Source: Mastigias papua (taxonomy: Eukaryota > Cnidaria > Scyphozoa > Rhizostomeae > Mastigiidae). Taken from it: a DNA stretch of 64,000 bases. The notes under the pieces were generated by a model that was not told where the DNA came from, did not search any database, and saw only the letters and a list, made by a program, of their open reading frames with translations. The stretch lies in contig OZ025280.1 in NCBI GenBank assembly GCA_964019165.1, positions 9,914,428 through 9,978,427 on the forward strand. The letters run 5' to 3'. Positions 20,993 through 32,869 of the stretch are shown here, piece after piece. Each line of letters begins with the position of its first letter. Within the stretch, counting starts at the first letter, position 1. The translations under genes were made by a program, and so were the position numbers.

Positions 20993-23430
20993 TCTCTATA
21001 TACTAAGATCCCTATATGATAATTTATGCCAAACCAATCAGATTGCTCGAATTTGTACCACGTGACCCATTTTTTGCCTGATTTTAATGACACTTCTCCT
21101 CCTAGGCCTGTTGGGGGATTGTAACCAAACTCGGTGTAGGGGTTCTCCTAGGGGTCTATTTACTCACAAAGGAGGGATTTTTCTATATCTCTTCTTTTTG
21201 CTGAGATATTCCACTTTCAACTTATGGCCATTGCTTTCCTATACCCTCCAACATGCTCGCTTGACACCTCTGCGCAGGACTGTTGCTTTCACGTTTATGA
21301 ATGTTCATGGAGGACGATGGTGCTGTGTGTGATTGCGAGGAGACTTTTGTCACTGTCTTTCCAGGTAAACCGACTCTGTTTTCCGTAGATGGATTGATTT
21401 AAGATTCCATGTATGTCCTTTGTCCATTTCATCTGTATTCTGCTGTTGCCAGCCATTTATTTCTATATCTTTCAACCAGATTCAACCACCTTCCCTCGAG
21501 GGTATTGCCGCCATGACAGTTCTTCTCCAAGTTGTTTCATTCTATGTGCTAAATCACCGTGTTTTTACTGCTAAATTGTGAAAACATATTCAACATATGT
21601 TTGACTTTCTATTCTGTGCTAGACTATGGCAGTTTGTTTGCCCTTTATGCATATTTTGATGACATGGAATGGCGTGCGTGCTGTTTTCAGTTGGGAATGT
21701 TTTGATATGCACTACCGTAATATTGCCGTGTGACTTGGAGGAGAATTTTGTCGTTCAGTTTTCAGTTTAGTGCTTTTTTCGCTTGATTTCATTCGCTAAG
21801 TTATCCTACTTTTCTTACTAAATTGTGATGAAATGATTACTGTATGTTTACTGTTGTATTCCTTGGTAGCTTGGAATTTATTCATTGCTTTTACCGCATG
21901 TACGAATGGCATAGGATATGCTTATGTTTGGCGATAAAATATTGGTATGTGGAATGCTTTCACTGAAGTGTGTATAGGGCTATTGCTGAATTTGGTTACA
22001 CAACTTTTGCAGTTTTTACTTTCACCCTTTACTTTTGTCATAGTGTGTATGATGAAATGCAAGGGGATTCCCAAGTTCATCTCACGATCGCAGATACCTG
22101 TTGTCCTTTGTTTTGGAATTTAATTGCCGTCTTTTGAGGGTGATTCCATAACTTTGCTTCAGGGGCATTAAGATCATGGTAGTTCCCCTAAGTTTTTGCT
22201 TGATGTTCTGTTCTAAATTACCGTGTTGTTACTGCAGGAGTATCATTATGATATTCAGGAGGCATTTAATGCAATATTTGCTTATGTACTAGGAGCTTTT
22301 AACTTGCTCTTAATTCTTAGTATATGCACATGACATGGATGTTAGGATGTCACAAGAGTTAGGCCACTTTGTTTACGTTTGAGATATTGCCCTTCAACTC
22401 GAATTTACTCCTTGATTTTATCATACATAGTTTACAGGCAAACACTAGGATGTCACCAACTTTATTCTCAGCTCAGTAACTCTCTTTTCAATTTGTAATC
22501 GCTCTATTTACAGTAGGCCTCATTGTTATTTCCACTATAGATGGTAGAGTTATTTTGGTGAAGTCATATTAAAGGGGTTCTATTAAACTAAATATTCTTT
22601 TGTTGGCACACAGTTGCCCTTCTTTCTCAGATCACTTGATATAAATTCCATTACTGAATTCCATAGACCATTCTGCACGTGATGATATACTCTTAAGGGA
22701 TGAATGTATCTTGCCCCCACTCAAGTAGTACCTTCATTTGAAATCTTAGTTGGTAATGCAGGATATATATTATGACTCAATTCAAAGAATTACTGACTTC
22801 CATGGATCACTCTGCATATGATAGTATAGTTGTTTTAGGGATGAAGTAATACTAGATAGCAACATTTTGATTTATGGAGCCACTGTCTTCAATCCAACTA
22901 CCATTATTATTTGAAATCTGAATTTTACATGGTTGTAACAGATAATTTAGTACTTGATAGCTGCTTTATTTGTGTTGTATAGCCATAACCTATGACCTCC
23001 CCACAAGAACTTTGGTTGAAATCTAATATGATGATTCATGCTGCTCAATCATGGGCTTTACACTCTGTTATATATATATAAAGCTGTGATATAGGCATAC
23101 TAAGCAATATTATTTTGTTTTATCACCTTGAACTACACAGTCCTATCACAGATTCCAGTTGTATAACACCTACATTTATGGGTCAGACTTGATCCTTTAC
23201 CTCTGTAGACAAGATTAGTGGTCACCTACACGATAACAGAAACACTCATACCTGCCAATTCATGTGCTATATTGTATCTGTTAGGACATCCTAAAATTAT
23301 ATCACCAGATTTTACAAAACTCCTTAAGTTAGAATTGAGTGAAGCAGGAGACAATATGTAATGTAGTTTCATTAGCGCCTCATTGTAGAGAGCATTGTAA
23401 ACAATTCTGTGCATAATTCATATAATATAG
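20993..23430 (+). repeat. AT-rich repeat body B starting with a Helitron-like 5' end
   Basis: It begins TCTCTATATACTAAGATCCC at 20993, preceded by A. The next 90 bases include ACCAATCAGA and GTACCACGTGACCC. Both recur in inverted form at the far end of body C (26308-26342), so B and C face each other. No gene: the 81-codon frame at 21087 has no recognisable domain. It is followed directly by palindrome 3. Confidence 0.6.
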
Positions 23431-23969
23431 ACTAGCTTAGTACTGATAGCCCGCTAACACGCGGGCTTCCCTAGCCCCAGTTGAAATGTTGCATATTAGC
23501 CTTGGAAAGACTAACGCTGTGCCCCCATGACAGTTGCATGATCTGGTCGCATAGGATCACGAGAAGGTTATGGGACTCTGCGATGGAGCACGTGACTTTC
23601 AGCCTTGCATTGTGCAAATCGAAGACAATTGCGAGAAAAAATTGTGCAAAAAGTGGTCGGATACCTGCGCTAGGCTACGGGGCTTCTTGACATTCTTCCT
23701 GTCCCTTTACTGCCCCGTAGCCTAGCGCAGGTATCCGACCACTTTTTGCACAATTTGTTCTCGCAATTGTCTTCGATTTGCACAATGCAAGGCTGAAAGT
23801 CACATCCTCCATCGCAGAGTCCCATAACGTCACCTTCTCGTGATCCTATGCGACCAGACCATGCAACTTTAATGGGGGCACAGCGTTAGTCTTTCCAAGG
23901 CTAATATGCAACATTTCAACTGGGGCTAGGGAAGCCCGCGTGTTAGCGGGCTATCAGTACTAAGCTAGT
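23431..23969. repeat. Palindrome 3: 539-bp inverted repeat with two Helitron-like ends
   Basis: Both ends show CTAG, AGTAC-type linker, then the hairpin GCCCGC with GCGGGC. The outer bases are A and T. The spacer (about 23684-23712) is pyrimidine-rich. Both arms lack a block of about 30 bases that palindromes 1 and 4 carry after the ATGGTC-like motif, showing that the two arms change together. It lies at the middle of the mirror-image pair of bodies B and C. Confidence 0.82.
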
Positions 23970-26377
23970 GAGGTTAACTAAAGGGGGAAGAGCATGGTAC
24001 ACATCCCTAGTGTAACAGGGTGTAATACAGCAGAAGCTTATGAATACCATAACTAAACATTAGCAGTGGCTTATCGGCAATTTTAAAGCGAAAAGCAAGC
24101 GAGCCTAACTACAGTTGGTTAGATGATAATGCCCCCCCCCCTACAACAGGGCAACCTCATGAGCTCTCACTCAAAATCCCGTAAACAAAGTCGTGTTAAA
24201 GGCAATAAAAGTAACCATTCTCAGGACTAAATGCTTGCACAGCTATATGGTGTAATCCCACATAAAATACACCATTTAGCCATTGCCGTAGAATGAATCT
24301 GATGCTCTCTCATTCCTTGATTTTATATTCTGCAGCAGAAACATACTAATAACTCCTAGTGCCGTAAGGAATAATACCGCCAGTGCCTCATGAATTGTGC
24401 TATCAAACTGTAGTAGCAGTATCACGCTGATTTACAACGAAAAACGAACGGAACTTGAAGGAACATAGTCTAGATACCAAAGCGTGCTAGGCAAACTGAC
24501 AGAAACTCGCTCCAAATCTGGCAAATAACAACACTGACAACTATCAAGACCAATCACTGTAGGTTAGCTTCTCTTACAAAAGTATATTGAAGCAGTTGAA
24601 AGGAAAGAAGCCCCTTACCTCGTAGACAATGCATGAAACTCGAACCTACATTGCTAACTTGACAATCGCAGCTGTGGAAACTCCCTCAACCACGAACATG
24701 CGGTCTTGCATGCAACCCATTGTTCCGACACAACAGGACTGCTCTCGTAAGATCAATGCTGGAGTCGTCTCGAATTTCAGCGCCATGTAGAACAGAATCG
24801 AAAGTCAATTGCATTAAAAAGGCTGAGGGGTACTACCCAGCAAGCCTACAAAGTAATAAATAACCAATTCAGAATCAAACTTTTAGTACAAATCACCAAA
24901 GGATAAAGAGTAATCATAGTCGCCGTTCACAAAACACCCGCGGGAACTGGATTTGATTCGATTGAAACTGAGCTTGGCAAACCCTGCAAATGTATTCAAT
25001 CTAGACACAAAAAGAAAACGGGTTAAGGTAAACCAATTCAAAACAAAATCTGTTACCACAACTCACCGAAGGCTAGAGAGTAATCAGAGTCGCTATTCAC
25101 AAAACACCCTCGGGCATTGCATGCGAGTCGATTGAAACTAAGCTTGACAAACCCCGTAAACTGTAGTCAGTCTAGAAACGAAAAGACAATGAATTACAAC
25201 AAATGACAACGTACATTTTAATAGATTTTATAGTACTTTATAACACCTACCATGTCATGAGGTGCGCACTGTTATAACATGATCGTGGAATTTCCTTTAG
25301 AATCGGCGTAAACTCTAGTCGAAACTCTACCATAAAACGTACAGAGAATAAATACGACCTCACAACAAATATCAATGGGCTTATTACACCATTTATAAAA
25401 ACTTACATAAGCAGTTTCCAAGTGACGCCAGGTTGAGAATCCATTGCCCCACGGTGATAGCTCCGATTTCATCTAAAGTGACTCGCAGAAAGTTCTAACG
25501 ATTGTCCTACACCTAGAATAAAAATTAAACATCAGATCAAAGTAAAGTCGAGACAACCCCTCGCTCATAGCGGCACACATGGGCTAACTGTTTGAGCATG
25601 ATTTAGTAGCAAAACAATCTTACACTGCCAACAGCCATGCATGCTATCTCGTGGGAATTTCTCAAAAATATCTCATGTAAAAGTCGACAAAGTAATCACT
25701 GAATAAAGGACAGAGAGGGGCTACCATTAATCGATTCATTTAAGAGCACGAAGAGGACTCACCTGCCACATGATCAAGGCTTTCTCCTCGAGTCTTCAAG
25801 CGAATCTACAGTCTGCGAACACTCCCTAAACTGCCAATCTCTAATTTGAGAACGCGGATGCATCATATTGCTAGCGGGGAAGGTTGTGCAATACCCAAAG
25901 CGCAATATAAAGAACTAATGTAAATGTAAGTCATACAGAGAAAGTTCAACGTGAGACCCCCTGATATAAATACGGACGCTCGCAGCTACCAGCAGGAAGG
26001 AGCGCCTGTGGTGCAAGCATGCAGCCAGAAAACAAAGGAACCCATGGAGAAGGCAATAAGGAGATGGGCACGTGACAGAAACCACACGCGGTGTTGCTTC
26101 TAATGCCGATCGCGAATTTCCGAATGCTACATACAGGCTTCAGTATGGAGGGTAGACGAAAAGTGGAATATCTCGAGAACGACAGAAGCTATGGAAACGA
26201 TTTCTACAGTACGGGACGTAACTCGGAAAGGAGAACCAGCTGCCGAATTTTTAGCGATAGCCCCCGGCCCGTTTGGGAGGAGAAGTGTTCACCGGGAATA
26301 GAGGGTCACGTGGTACAATCCGAGCCCTGTGATTGGTCTGGCATGACTTAGCATATAGGGATCTTAGTATATAGAGA
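23970..26377 (-). repeat. AT-rich repeat body C, inverted relative to B
   Basis: It ends at 26377 with the exact reverse complement of TCTCTATATACTAAGATCCC. The last 70 bases pair with the first 90 of body B (GGTCACGTGGTACAA and TGATTGGTCTG). There is a tandem duplication of about 170 bp at 24862-25200. No gene found. Confidence 0.6.
24862..25200. repeat. Two-copy tandem duplication, ~170-bp period
   Basis: AACCAATTCA at 24862 and 25031, AGTAATCA with AGTCGC at 24910 and 25079, and CACAAAACACCC at 24929 and 25098 all repeat at a 169-170-bp offset, with about one change in ten bases. Confidence 0.75.
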
Positions 26378-26982
26378 CGGTTTTTTTTGATAGCCCGCTA
26401 GACGCGGGCTCCCCTACCCCAGTTACCTGCTGGCCCTGTCAAAATCAATTTGCAAATTAGCCTTGGAAAGACTAACGCAGTGCCCCATCCAGGTTGCATG
26501 GTCCGCATTGTCGATGAGCATGTATGAAAAAGCTCGCATAGGATCAAGAGAAGGTGACGTCATTGGAGCGTGTGACATCCGGCCTTTGCAATGGACAAAT
26601 CGATTAAAATTTGAGAGAAAAAGTTGTGCAAAAATGCTCGGATACCTGCGCTAGGCTATGGGGCTTTTGGACATTCTTTGTCATCTTCTAAAGCCCCATA
26701 GCCTAGCGCAGGTATCCGAGCAATTTTGCACAACTTTTTCTCTCAAATTTTAATCGATTTGTCCATTGCAAAGGCCGGATGTCACACGCTCCAATGACGT
26801 CACCTTCTCTTGATCCTATGCGAGCTTTTTCATCCATGCTCATCGACAATGCGGACCATGCAACCTGGATGGGGCACTGCGTTAGTCTTTCCAAGGCTAA
26901 TTTGCAAATTGATTTTGACAGGGCCAGCAGGTAACTGGGGTAGGGGAGCCCGCGTCTAGCGGGCTATCAAAAAAACCGCTAG
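26378..26982. repeat. Palindrome 4: ~605-bp near-perfect inverted repeat
   Basis: The arms are nearly identical, so the same 63-codon frame appears on both strands at 26463-26654 and 26703-26894. That is a symmetry effect, not a gene. The right end has the hairpin AGCCCGC with GCGGGCT, then CTAG (26979-26982) and T. The left end lacks CTAG and abuts the terminus of body C at 26377. TGACGTCA occurs in both arms (26555-26562 and 26795-26802). Confidence 0.85.
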
Positions 26983-29900
26983 TCTCCAGTATATAAATAT
27001 AGTAGTTAAGTAGTGCAAATGGTTGTTACAATAAACTACTAAATCAAATGCATACTGTATAGTCTTCAGCATCATTCAGTACCATATAGGCATTAAAGTA
27101 GGCTTTATGCAAGAACACTACCTCAGAAGTTTATAGTCTAAGCATTCATAATTAAAATAATACTCCTTTGTAATCCTACAGCATACTCAAAGGTCACAAT
27201 ACTATGGGCCACAAACATGTCAGTGAATGCTAAACTCTTGTCAAAAACACAAAGTTCTAACTCTTAAGAATAAGTGATAAAATTGTAGAGATTGCAGCAT
27301 GAAATAAAATTTAAACAAAAGTTTTGTGTTAGATAGGAGCGGGGCTTTATATGCCTATTCAATACAATACAAATAAGGTTGCTAGCTGTAACTAATACAA
27401 AACTTTAACAACATATCGCCACATGCGGAATGATATGTGAAAAGTGATAATGCTAATGGTAACAACTAATATCTGACAGTGATACAGGGGACGTCAATTG
27501 GGCACACCCAGTAAACACTGTCAAACTCCTATAATATATAGATTCAAGCAGGTGTTTTGACATGGCAATGCCTAATGATACTGTTTGATTCAAGTACATC
27601 AATGCTGAAGAATATTCCTAAGAGATTGTCTAGAATAGTCAATAAAGACTTCAAATTCAAAAACTGTGTATGAATGTGGCATAAGCTTGTATACATAATA
27701 ATCTCTTAGAGCAAGCCCCTTATAATATTTGATTATGAAGAATACTGTTCAGTGAGCTTGGGACTGGAAGGTGGGGCTCCAGGGATGAAGTCTACACAAT
27801 ACACATGCTTGTTATCCAACACTACTTGACAAACAAAAATAATGTTATCATGTGCAGAATGATTTATGGAAATCATTAATGGTGTCTATAATAAATCATC
27901 TCAGCAAGGCACAGAGCAGGTTTGCCAGGAAAAGAACATTTAGCATAAAGTGCCCACATGCAGATTCAACCAAAATAACACTAAAATATATAGTGAACAC
28001 AAATAATAGACTGTTGAAAATAAAGAGTGGTAGACTGCTCGTACTATATAGGCAATTAGTAAAGTACTACACTGAATGAAGCCTCGTGAATAAGTTACTT
28101 AAGTGTGTTGAATACAAAGCTAATTTAGAATACAATATCAGTGTAAATAAATAATGAAGCAACTACCGTAAAATGCACGGTACTGTACACAATGTTATTC
28201 GTGAAGTAGTAGATAAAATATCCGTATAAGGTTTAGCACTCTTAACTACAAATACCCCAGCGATTTAGAATAAAGTGTACTACTGGGACTAAGCAAGTCA
28301 TCACCCATGGAAACTGAGAGTAATATGAAAAGCCCATCAAAGTTTTAGAGAGCATACACGCAGCACTTTGCTCAAAACACTGAAAGAAAACCAAACGGGA
28401 AATTGAGCTAGTACACTCCACTAATCCAAGAAATAATTTGAACAATATCTTAGCTCTAGGCTACAATAAGTGCATCGTAAAACCCAACATCTAAGTAGAA
28501 GTGATTGACAACATCTGAAACGTAAACAAATCGGCCTAACCCTTCGGAACTTTCTCCCTTAAACTCTCGCGCAACTACGAGGTACAACAGAACTCTAAAT
28601 AGTCCTAGTATATCATTAAATAATACAGTAAGCGTCTCCTGAATACTCTACCGAAACTTCTGAAGTAAGAGAACGATAATATATACGCGAAAATCAAGCC
28701 AACATGAAAGCAAGTGGCATGATCATATGACCCCGAGGCAATATTAGTGGAATCTCCATCAAAACATCGCATTAAATCTCGTCCAGTTGGCAAAGTAGGA
28801 ATCATTCTATACACAACATCCTAGCAACACTAAATCGATACCTGGTACATGAAATAAATCACTTACCTTGTATAAAATTGATGAAACTCTGCTACTGCTT
28901 GCAAAACATCCATCCTCTCCGTAAACACGCCCTCAACTGCAAACTTGTGGTCTTGTGTAAATACTATTGTTCGCAAACAAAGGATAAGAGGTTTCTGCGA
29001 TCATGAGATGAACGTGGGAATCCCCTCGCATTTCTCTCTACAACCTACAACAAACTAACCAGTGTAATCAGTTAAGGATACCAGAACGCCATAGGTATAG
29101 TATGGAGAACAGCAAAAAAAGTAAAATATACACACTTTGGACGTTTCTCTACAAACGCATTTAGATATTTAGTGCCTACTGGCAACGACAATGACACACA
29201 TGGAGCAGTTGCTTCCTCCATTGAACTGAGGGGGAATGCAAACCCCTTACAACAGTTCTATTACCAATATGAATTTAACCTCTTAACAGTAAGTCACAGA
29301 GAAGTCAAATACACACGTAGGCCTAACAGAATAGCGCAGTACCCAAATTAAATATTCAATCTACCACAAATTCACCAGCAATCATAATGATTTCCTATCT
29401 CATCTACGCACGCATTTAAACTAAGGAATAAATAGCAATCTACCAAAGAATACAACTGTATCCATATCGCAAGTATGTCATGACAATGTTATACAAAACG
29501 ACAAAAATCCAGAGAATAACATCAATCTGATCCGAGAGGAAGTGTCATGGCGAAATGCCCCCCGAGGGAAGGTCTTTGAATCTCGCTCAAATCACTGATG
29601 TAAAGTGTACAGAAAAGAGTACAAAAGTAGAAATTTGATAGAGAAAGTATGGTAAAAGATATATGACACAATGTCAAATCACAAAAGTGACTCACCTGGT
29701 AGCAGTAATTGCGAGCTTTCCATCAGGTCAAAGGGCAGAATAGATCCCCCTCAAGAAATTCCATGAACTGAAAGCTACACGATCCTTATCCTTCATAATA
29801 TAAGCACACGTCAAAATCAAATAATAAATACACTCTAACATAGGAGGGATAATAACAGTACATAACATTGGTATGGTCTATCATTATTTAGCAGGGAAAT

Positions 29901-30840
29901 GACTTTGGTTTAGCTAGCAGAATCAAACTGCTTGGAGAGGAACTGTCATGGCGATAATAGCTCAGAGTCAAGGTGTTGGAACGTGACTGAAAACATCGAC
30001 ACAAACAGCCGAGAACGGTAGACAACTCACACAATGGATAAAGCATATACATTTAGAGTTAAACAAACCATTTTGGTAAGAAAAAAGAGACTTACCACGT
30101 AGAACACACTGACAACTTTGTCCTCTGATTCAAAGGGAAATTTATGGCCTCGAGGACACTCCCCGAAGCGAAAGCTAAACGATCGCAATCCGATCTCTTG
30201 TAAACACGCGTCAAAGGCAAGCGAAATAGGCAGCAATATAGCACGTAATACAACTGACACCTTCTAGTCAATAGGTGATCAGAATTAAACACAGACAGCA
30301 ACGTGAAATAGCGAGTAGAGTCGAACGGCCTGGAATGGAACTGTCATGGCGATAATCCCGCTAGAGAGGGTGGCCATGCGACTTCGCTTAAAACATCGAA
30401 TTACGCAGGTGAAAATAGTAGGAGATGCAACGATTCGACGAAGAACATGTTGGCAAACTCTACTGTACGACAATAGCGACTCACCTGGTAGCAAAAGGAC
30501 GAAACCGTGGACGGCAATCGGAACGAAGATCCATCCAAGCAAGCTCTATACCCGTTCTGAGAGTAGTCAGTTTACGTGGTTGGGGACGAAAACAATGGAG
30601 AACAAAAGGCTATAAACAAAGGCCCACAAAGTCGAAAAAGAGACATCCGAATATCTCCTAAGAAAAAATAGATAAAAATAAAAGCGAAGCTGATTGCACC
30701 CATTGGGAGGGTACACGACAATCGGAGCACAGTCTAAACCCGAGGCGACCAGCGACCAGTTCAGGAAAATCGCCACGAACCAGAGCGGCGGCCCCTTTGA
30801 TTTTGCTCATTTGCATATTAGGGATCTTAGTATATAGAGA
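26983..30840 (-). repeat. AT-rich repeat body D, no gene
   Basis: It ends at 30840 with the reverse complement of TCTCTATATACTAAGATCCC, followed by T. Three diverged tandem units of about 400 bp lie near this end, recognised by CTGTCATGGCGA or a close variant at about 29546, 29940 and 30342. The 60-90-codon frames here carry no domain and occur on both strands. Confidence 0.55.
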
Positions 30841-31231
30841 TAGTCAAAAGACTGGCTAAACATCGGTTCTAACTGTACTATTGCTGTTTGGCTGCTGATC
30901 ATTCCATCTTTCACAAATACTTTCAGGAGCATTCCTCCAAGGAAATCAGAATTATTCCTCTTCCACTAAGATATCTGGACGATCAGAAGTTCAATGGGCC
31001 CACATTCTTTCAACTATTTGATTACAACATTCTCAAACTCTAGTCCACAGATAATGATTCATGTCTAGAAGTTCTGTAATAAAAAATGAGTCACTTTCCT
31101 TTCCCAGCTCAGAGTCTAGCAGTTTACCTTCTTTTGAATCTAGAAGTAGCAAACTTGATCTACTGACCCTATCTCTTTCTTTCATTGTTGGTCACTTTGC
31201 GGTACCTCTTGTAGCGTTTTCACACCATAGC
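30841..31231. other. No supported gene; target sequence of the BEL element
   Basis: A 67-codon frame at 31061-31264 is Ser-rich and runs into the BEL LTR. It is not called. The same unidentified sequence continues after the BEL element at 37423. Confidence 0.5.
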
Positions 31232-31498
31232 TGTCGGGATGTGGGACAGTTAATATTGCTTTAGTTCGCTGAGTATTTTAATCCAATTTGTTCTGTTGAC
31301 ACGTTCGTAGCTGCATTGACAATTTAAGTAGCTGGTATTTACGTAGATTGATAGAGTCTAAGAAACAGTATTCGTAGAAGCTTCGTAGGGAAAACATGAC
31401 AAGAGAGAGAGTTCTCGGATGGCCCAGTTAGCTAGTTAGGCCCCATAGATTCGGTCAAGACACACGAAATTTAGTATTAAGAGAGTACCGACACGATA
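31232..31498 (+). repeat. 5' LTR of the BEL element
   Basis: It begins TGTCGGGATGTGGGAC and ends CCGACACGATA. It is the same length as 37151-37417. Confidence 0.92.
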
Positions 31499-31501
31499 AA
31501 A

Positions 31502-31520
31502 TTGGCGCCCAATGTGGGGC
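31502..31520 (+). promoter_or_regulatory. Primer-binding site of the BEL element
   Basis: TTGGCGCCCAATGTGGGGC lies three bases after the 5' LTR. TGGCGCCC-type sites next to the LTR are typical primer sites. The tRNA was not determined. Confidence 0.65.
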
Positions 31521-31541
31521 TCGACTCGAGGTTACGTGAAA

Positions 31542-32850
31542 ATGTCAGAAGAAGCAGAAATCGACCAGAAACTGAGCCGCTTGAAAGCCACGAGAAAGTC
31601 ACACCGAGGCGTAGTAACAAGATACGTGAACGAAGTAAACGGCATCGTAGGCCGTGAATCTTTAAACCAGAAACAGCGTGAATTGTTATCAGATCTAAAG
31701 AAACGTTTGGAACAGAAACTTACCGTTTTAGAAACTTTTGATACAGAAATGACCGCGATTAGTAACCTTGAAAGTATCGATGCTGAAATTACCGAATCGG
31801 AAACGATTAGCTTCAAGGTTGTCGAGACCATGAGTAAAATCGACCAAACGCTAACGAAGTACGAAGAACGAGAAGCGAGACTTCGACGAGAAATAAGTCC
31901 AGGAGCTGTAAGCTTAAATTCTGCAATGAGTGGAACAAGAAATTGACCAACACTTCCTAGAATGGATTTACAGAAGTTTAGTGGAGATACAGTGAAATTT
32001 ATGGCGTTTTGGGATCGTTTTGAAGTAGCGATCGACAAGAATGAGGATATTCTGAAAATTGAAAAATTCAATCACCTTTGTTATTTTTTGGAAGGCGCTG
32101 CGGCACGAATCATAGATGGATTACAGATAACCGACAAAAATTACAATACTGCAAAGGAGATGATAAAAAAGCGATATGGAAGACCACAGATGGTCCACAG
32201 ATGGTAATTGCTGCACATATGGAGGAGTTATTGAAGCTAAAACCGTCAACAGGCGAAAGAGCGACCAATCTGCGATACGTTTTGGATAAAATTTCCGTAC
32301 ATTTAAGGGGTTTGGAGAATCTAGGAATCTCGAGTGACACTGAAAGCACACTTATTCCTGTTCTAATGTCAAAGTTACCATCTGATATCCGAGTTCAAGT
32401 TGCACGACTGACATCGAATGATAAATGGTCCTTGATTGAATTGCTCAAGTTGCTACAAAACGAAGTCGAAGCGAGGGAAATTGGAGAAAGCGTTAAAGTT
32501 ACAGAAGACCAACAAATTTCGTATAGCCCGAGAAAACCTTCGGTGAAAAACACTGCAGCTGTGTTGTATACTGACAACAAATCGAAATCGCGAATTTATT
32601 GTGTATATTGCAACGGTACTCATTTTTCAGCTTCATGTGAACAGGTGAAGGACGTATTAGAACGAAAGACTATTCTCAAGCAAACAGGAAAGTGCTTTAT
32701 ATGTTTGCGTGCAGGGCACAGAGCAATACATTGTACGTCGGAAAGAAATTGTCATCAGTGCAATAATAAACATCATCAATCAATATGTGACAAGACATTG
32801 AGAGATGTTTCGATGGATGAGAAAACAAAGTCACAAGAAGAAATTTGCTA
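31542..32850 (+). pseudogene. BEL Gag
   Basis: The start at 31542 is the first ATG (MSEEAEIDQ) after the primer site. A coiled-coil N-terminus (LSRLKATRKSHRGVVTRYV typed in part, and ISNLESIDAEITE) precedes a DUF1759-like capsid (DLQKFSGD, then FWDRFEVAIDKNEDI, FNHLCYFLEGAA, LLKLKPSTGE). Zinc-knuckle motifs of the BEL type follow (CVYCNGTHFSASC and CFICLRAGHRAIHC). An in-frame TGA lies at 31944-31946 and a frameshift at about 32200, so it is not translatable as one chain. Confidence 0.87.
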
Positions 32851-32869
32851 AACAACAAGCGCTTCCACA

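Noticed and set aside
26463..26894. Two identical 63-codon genes on opposite strands
   Set aside because: They are the two arms of a palindrome, so any frame on one arm appears on the other strand of the other arm. Stops and composition show no coding pressure.
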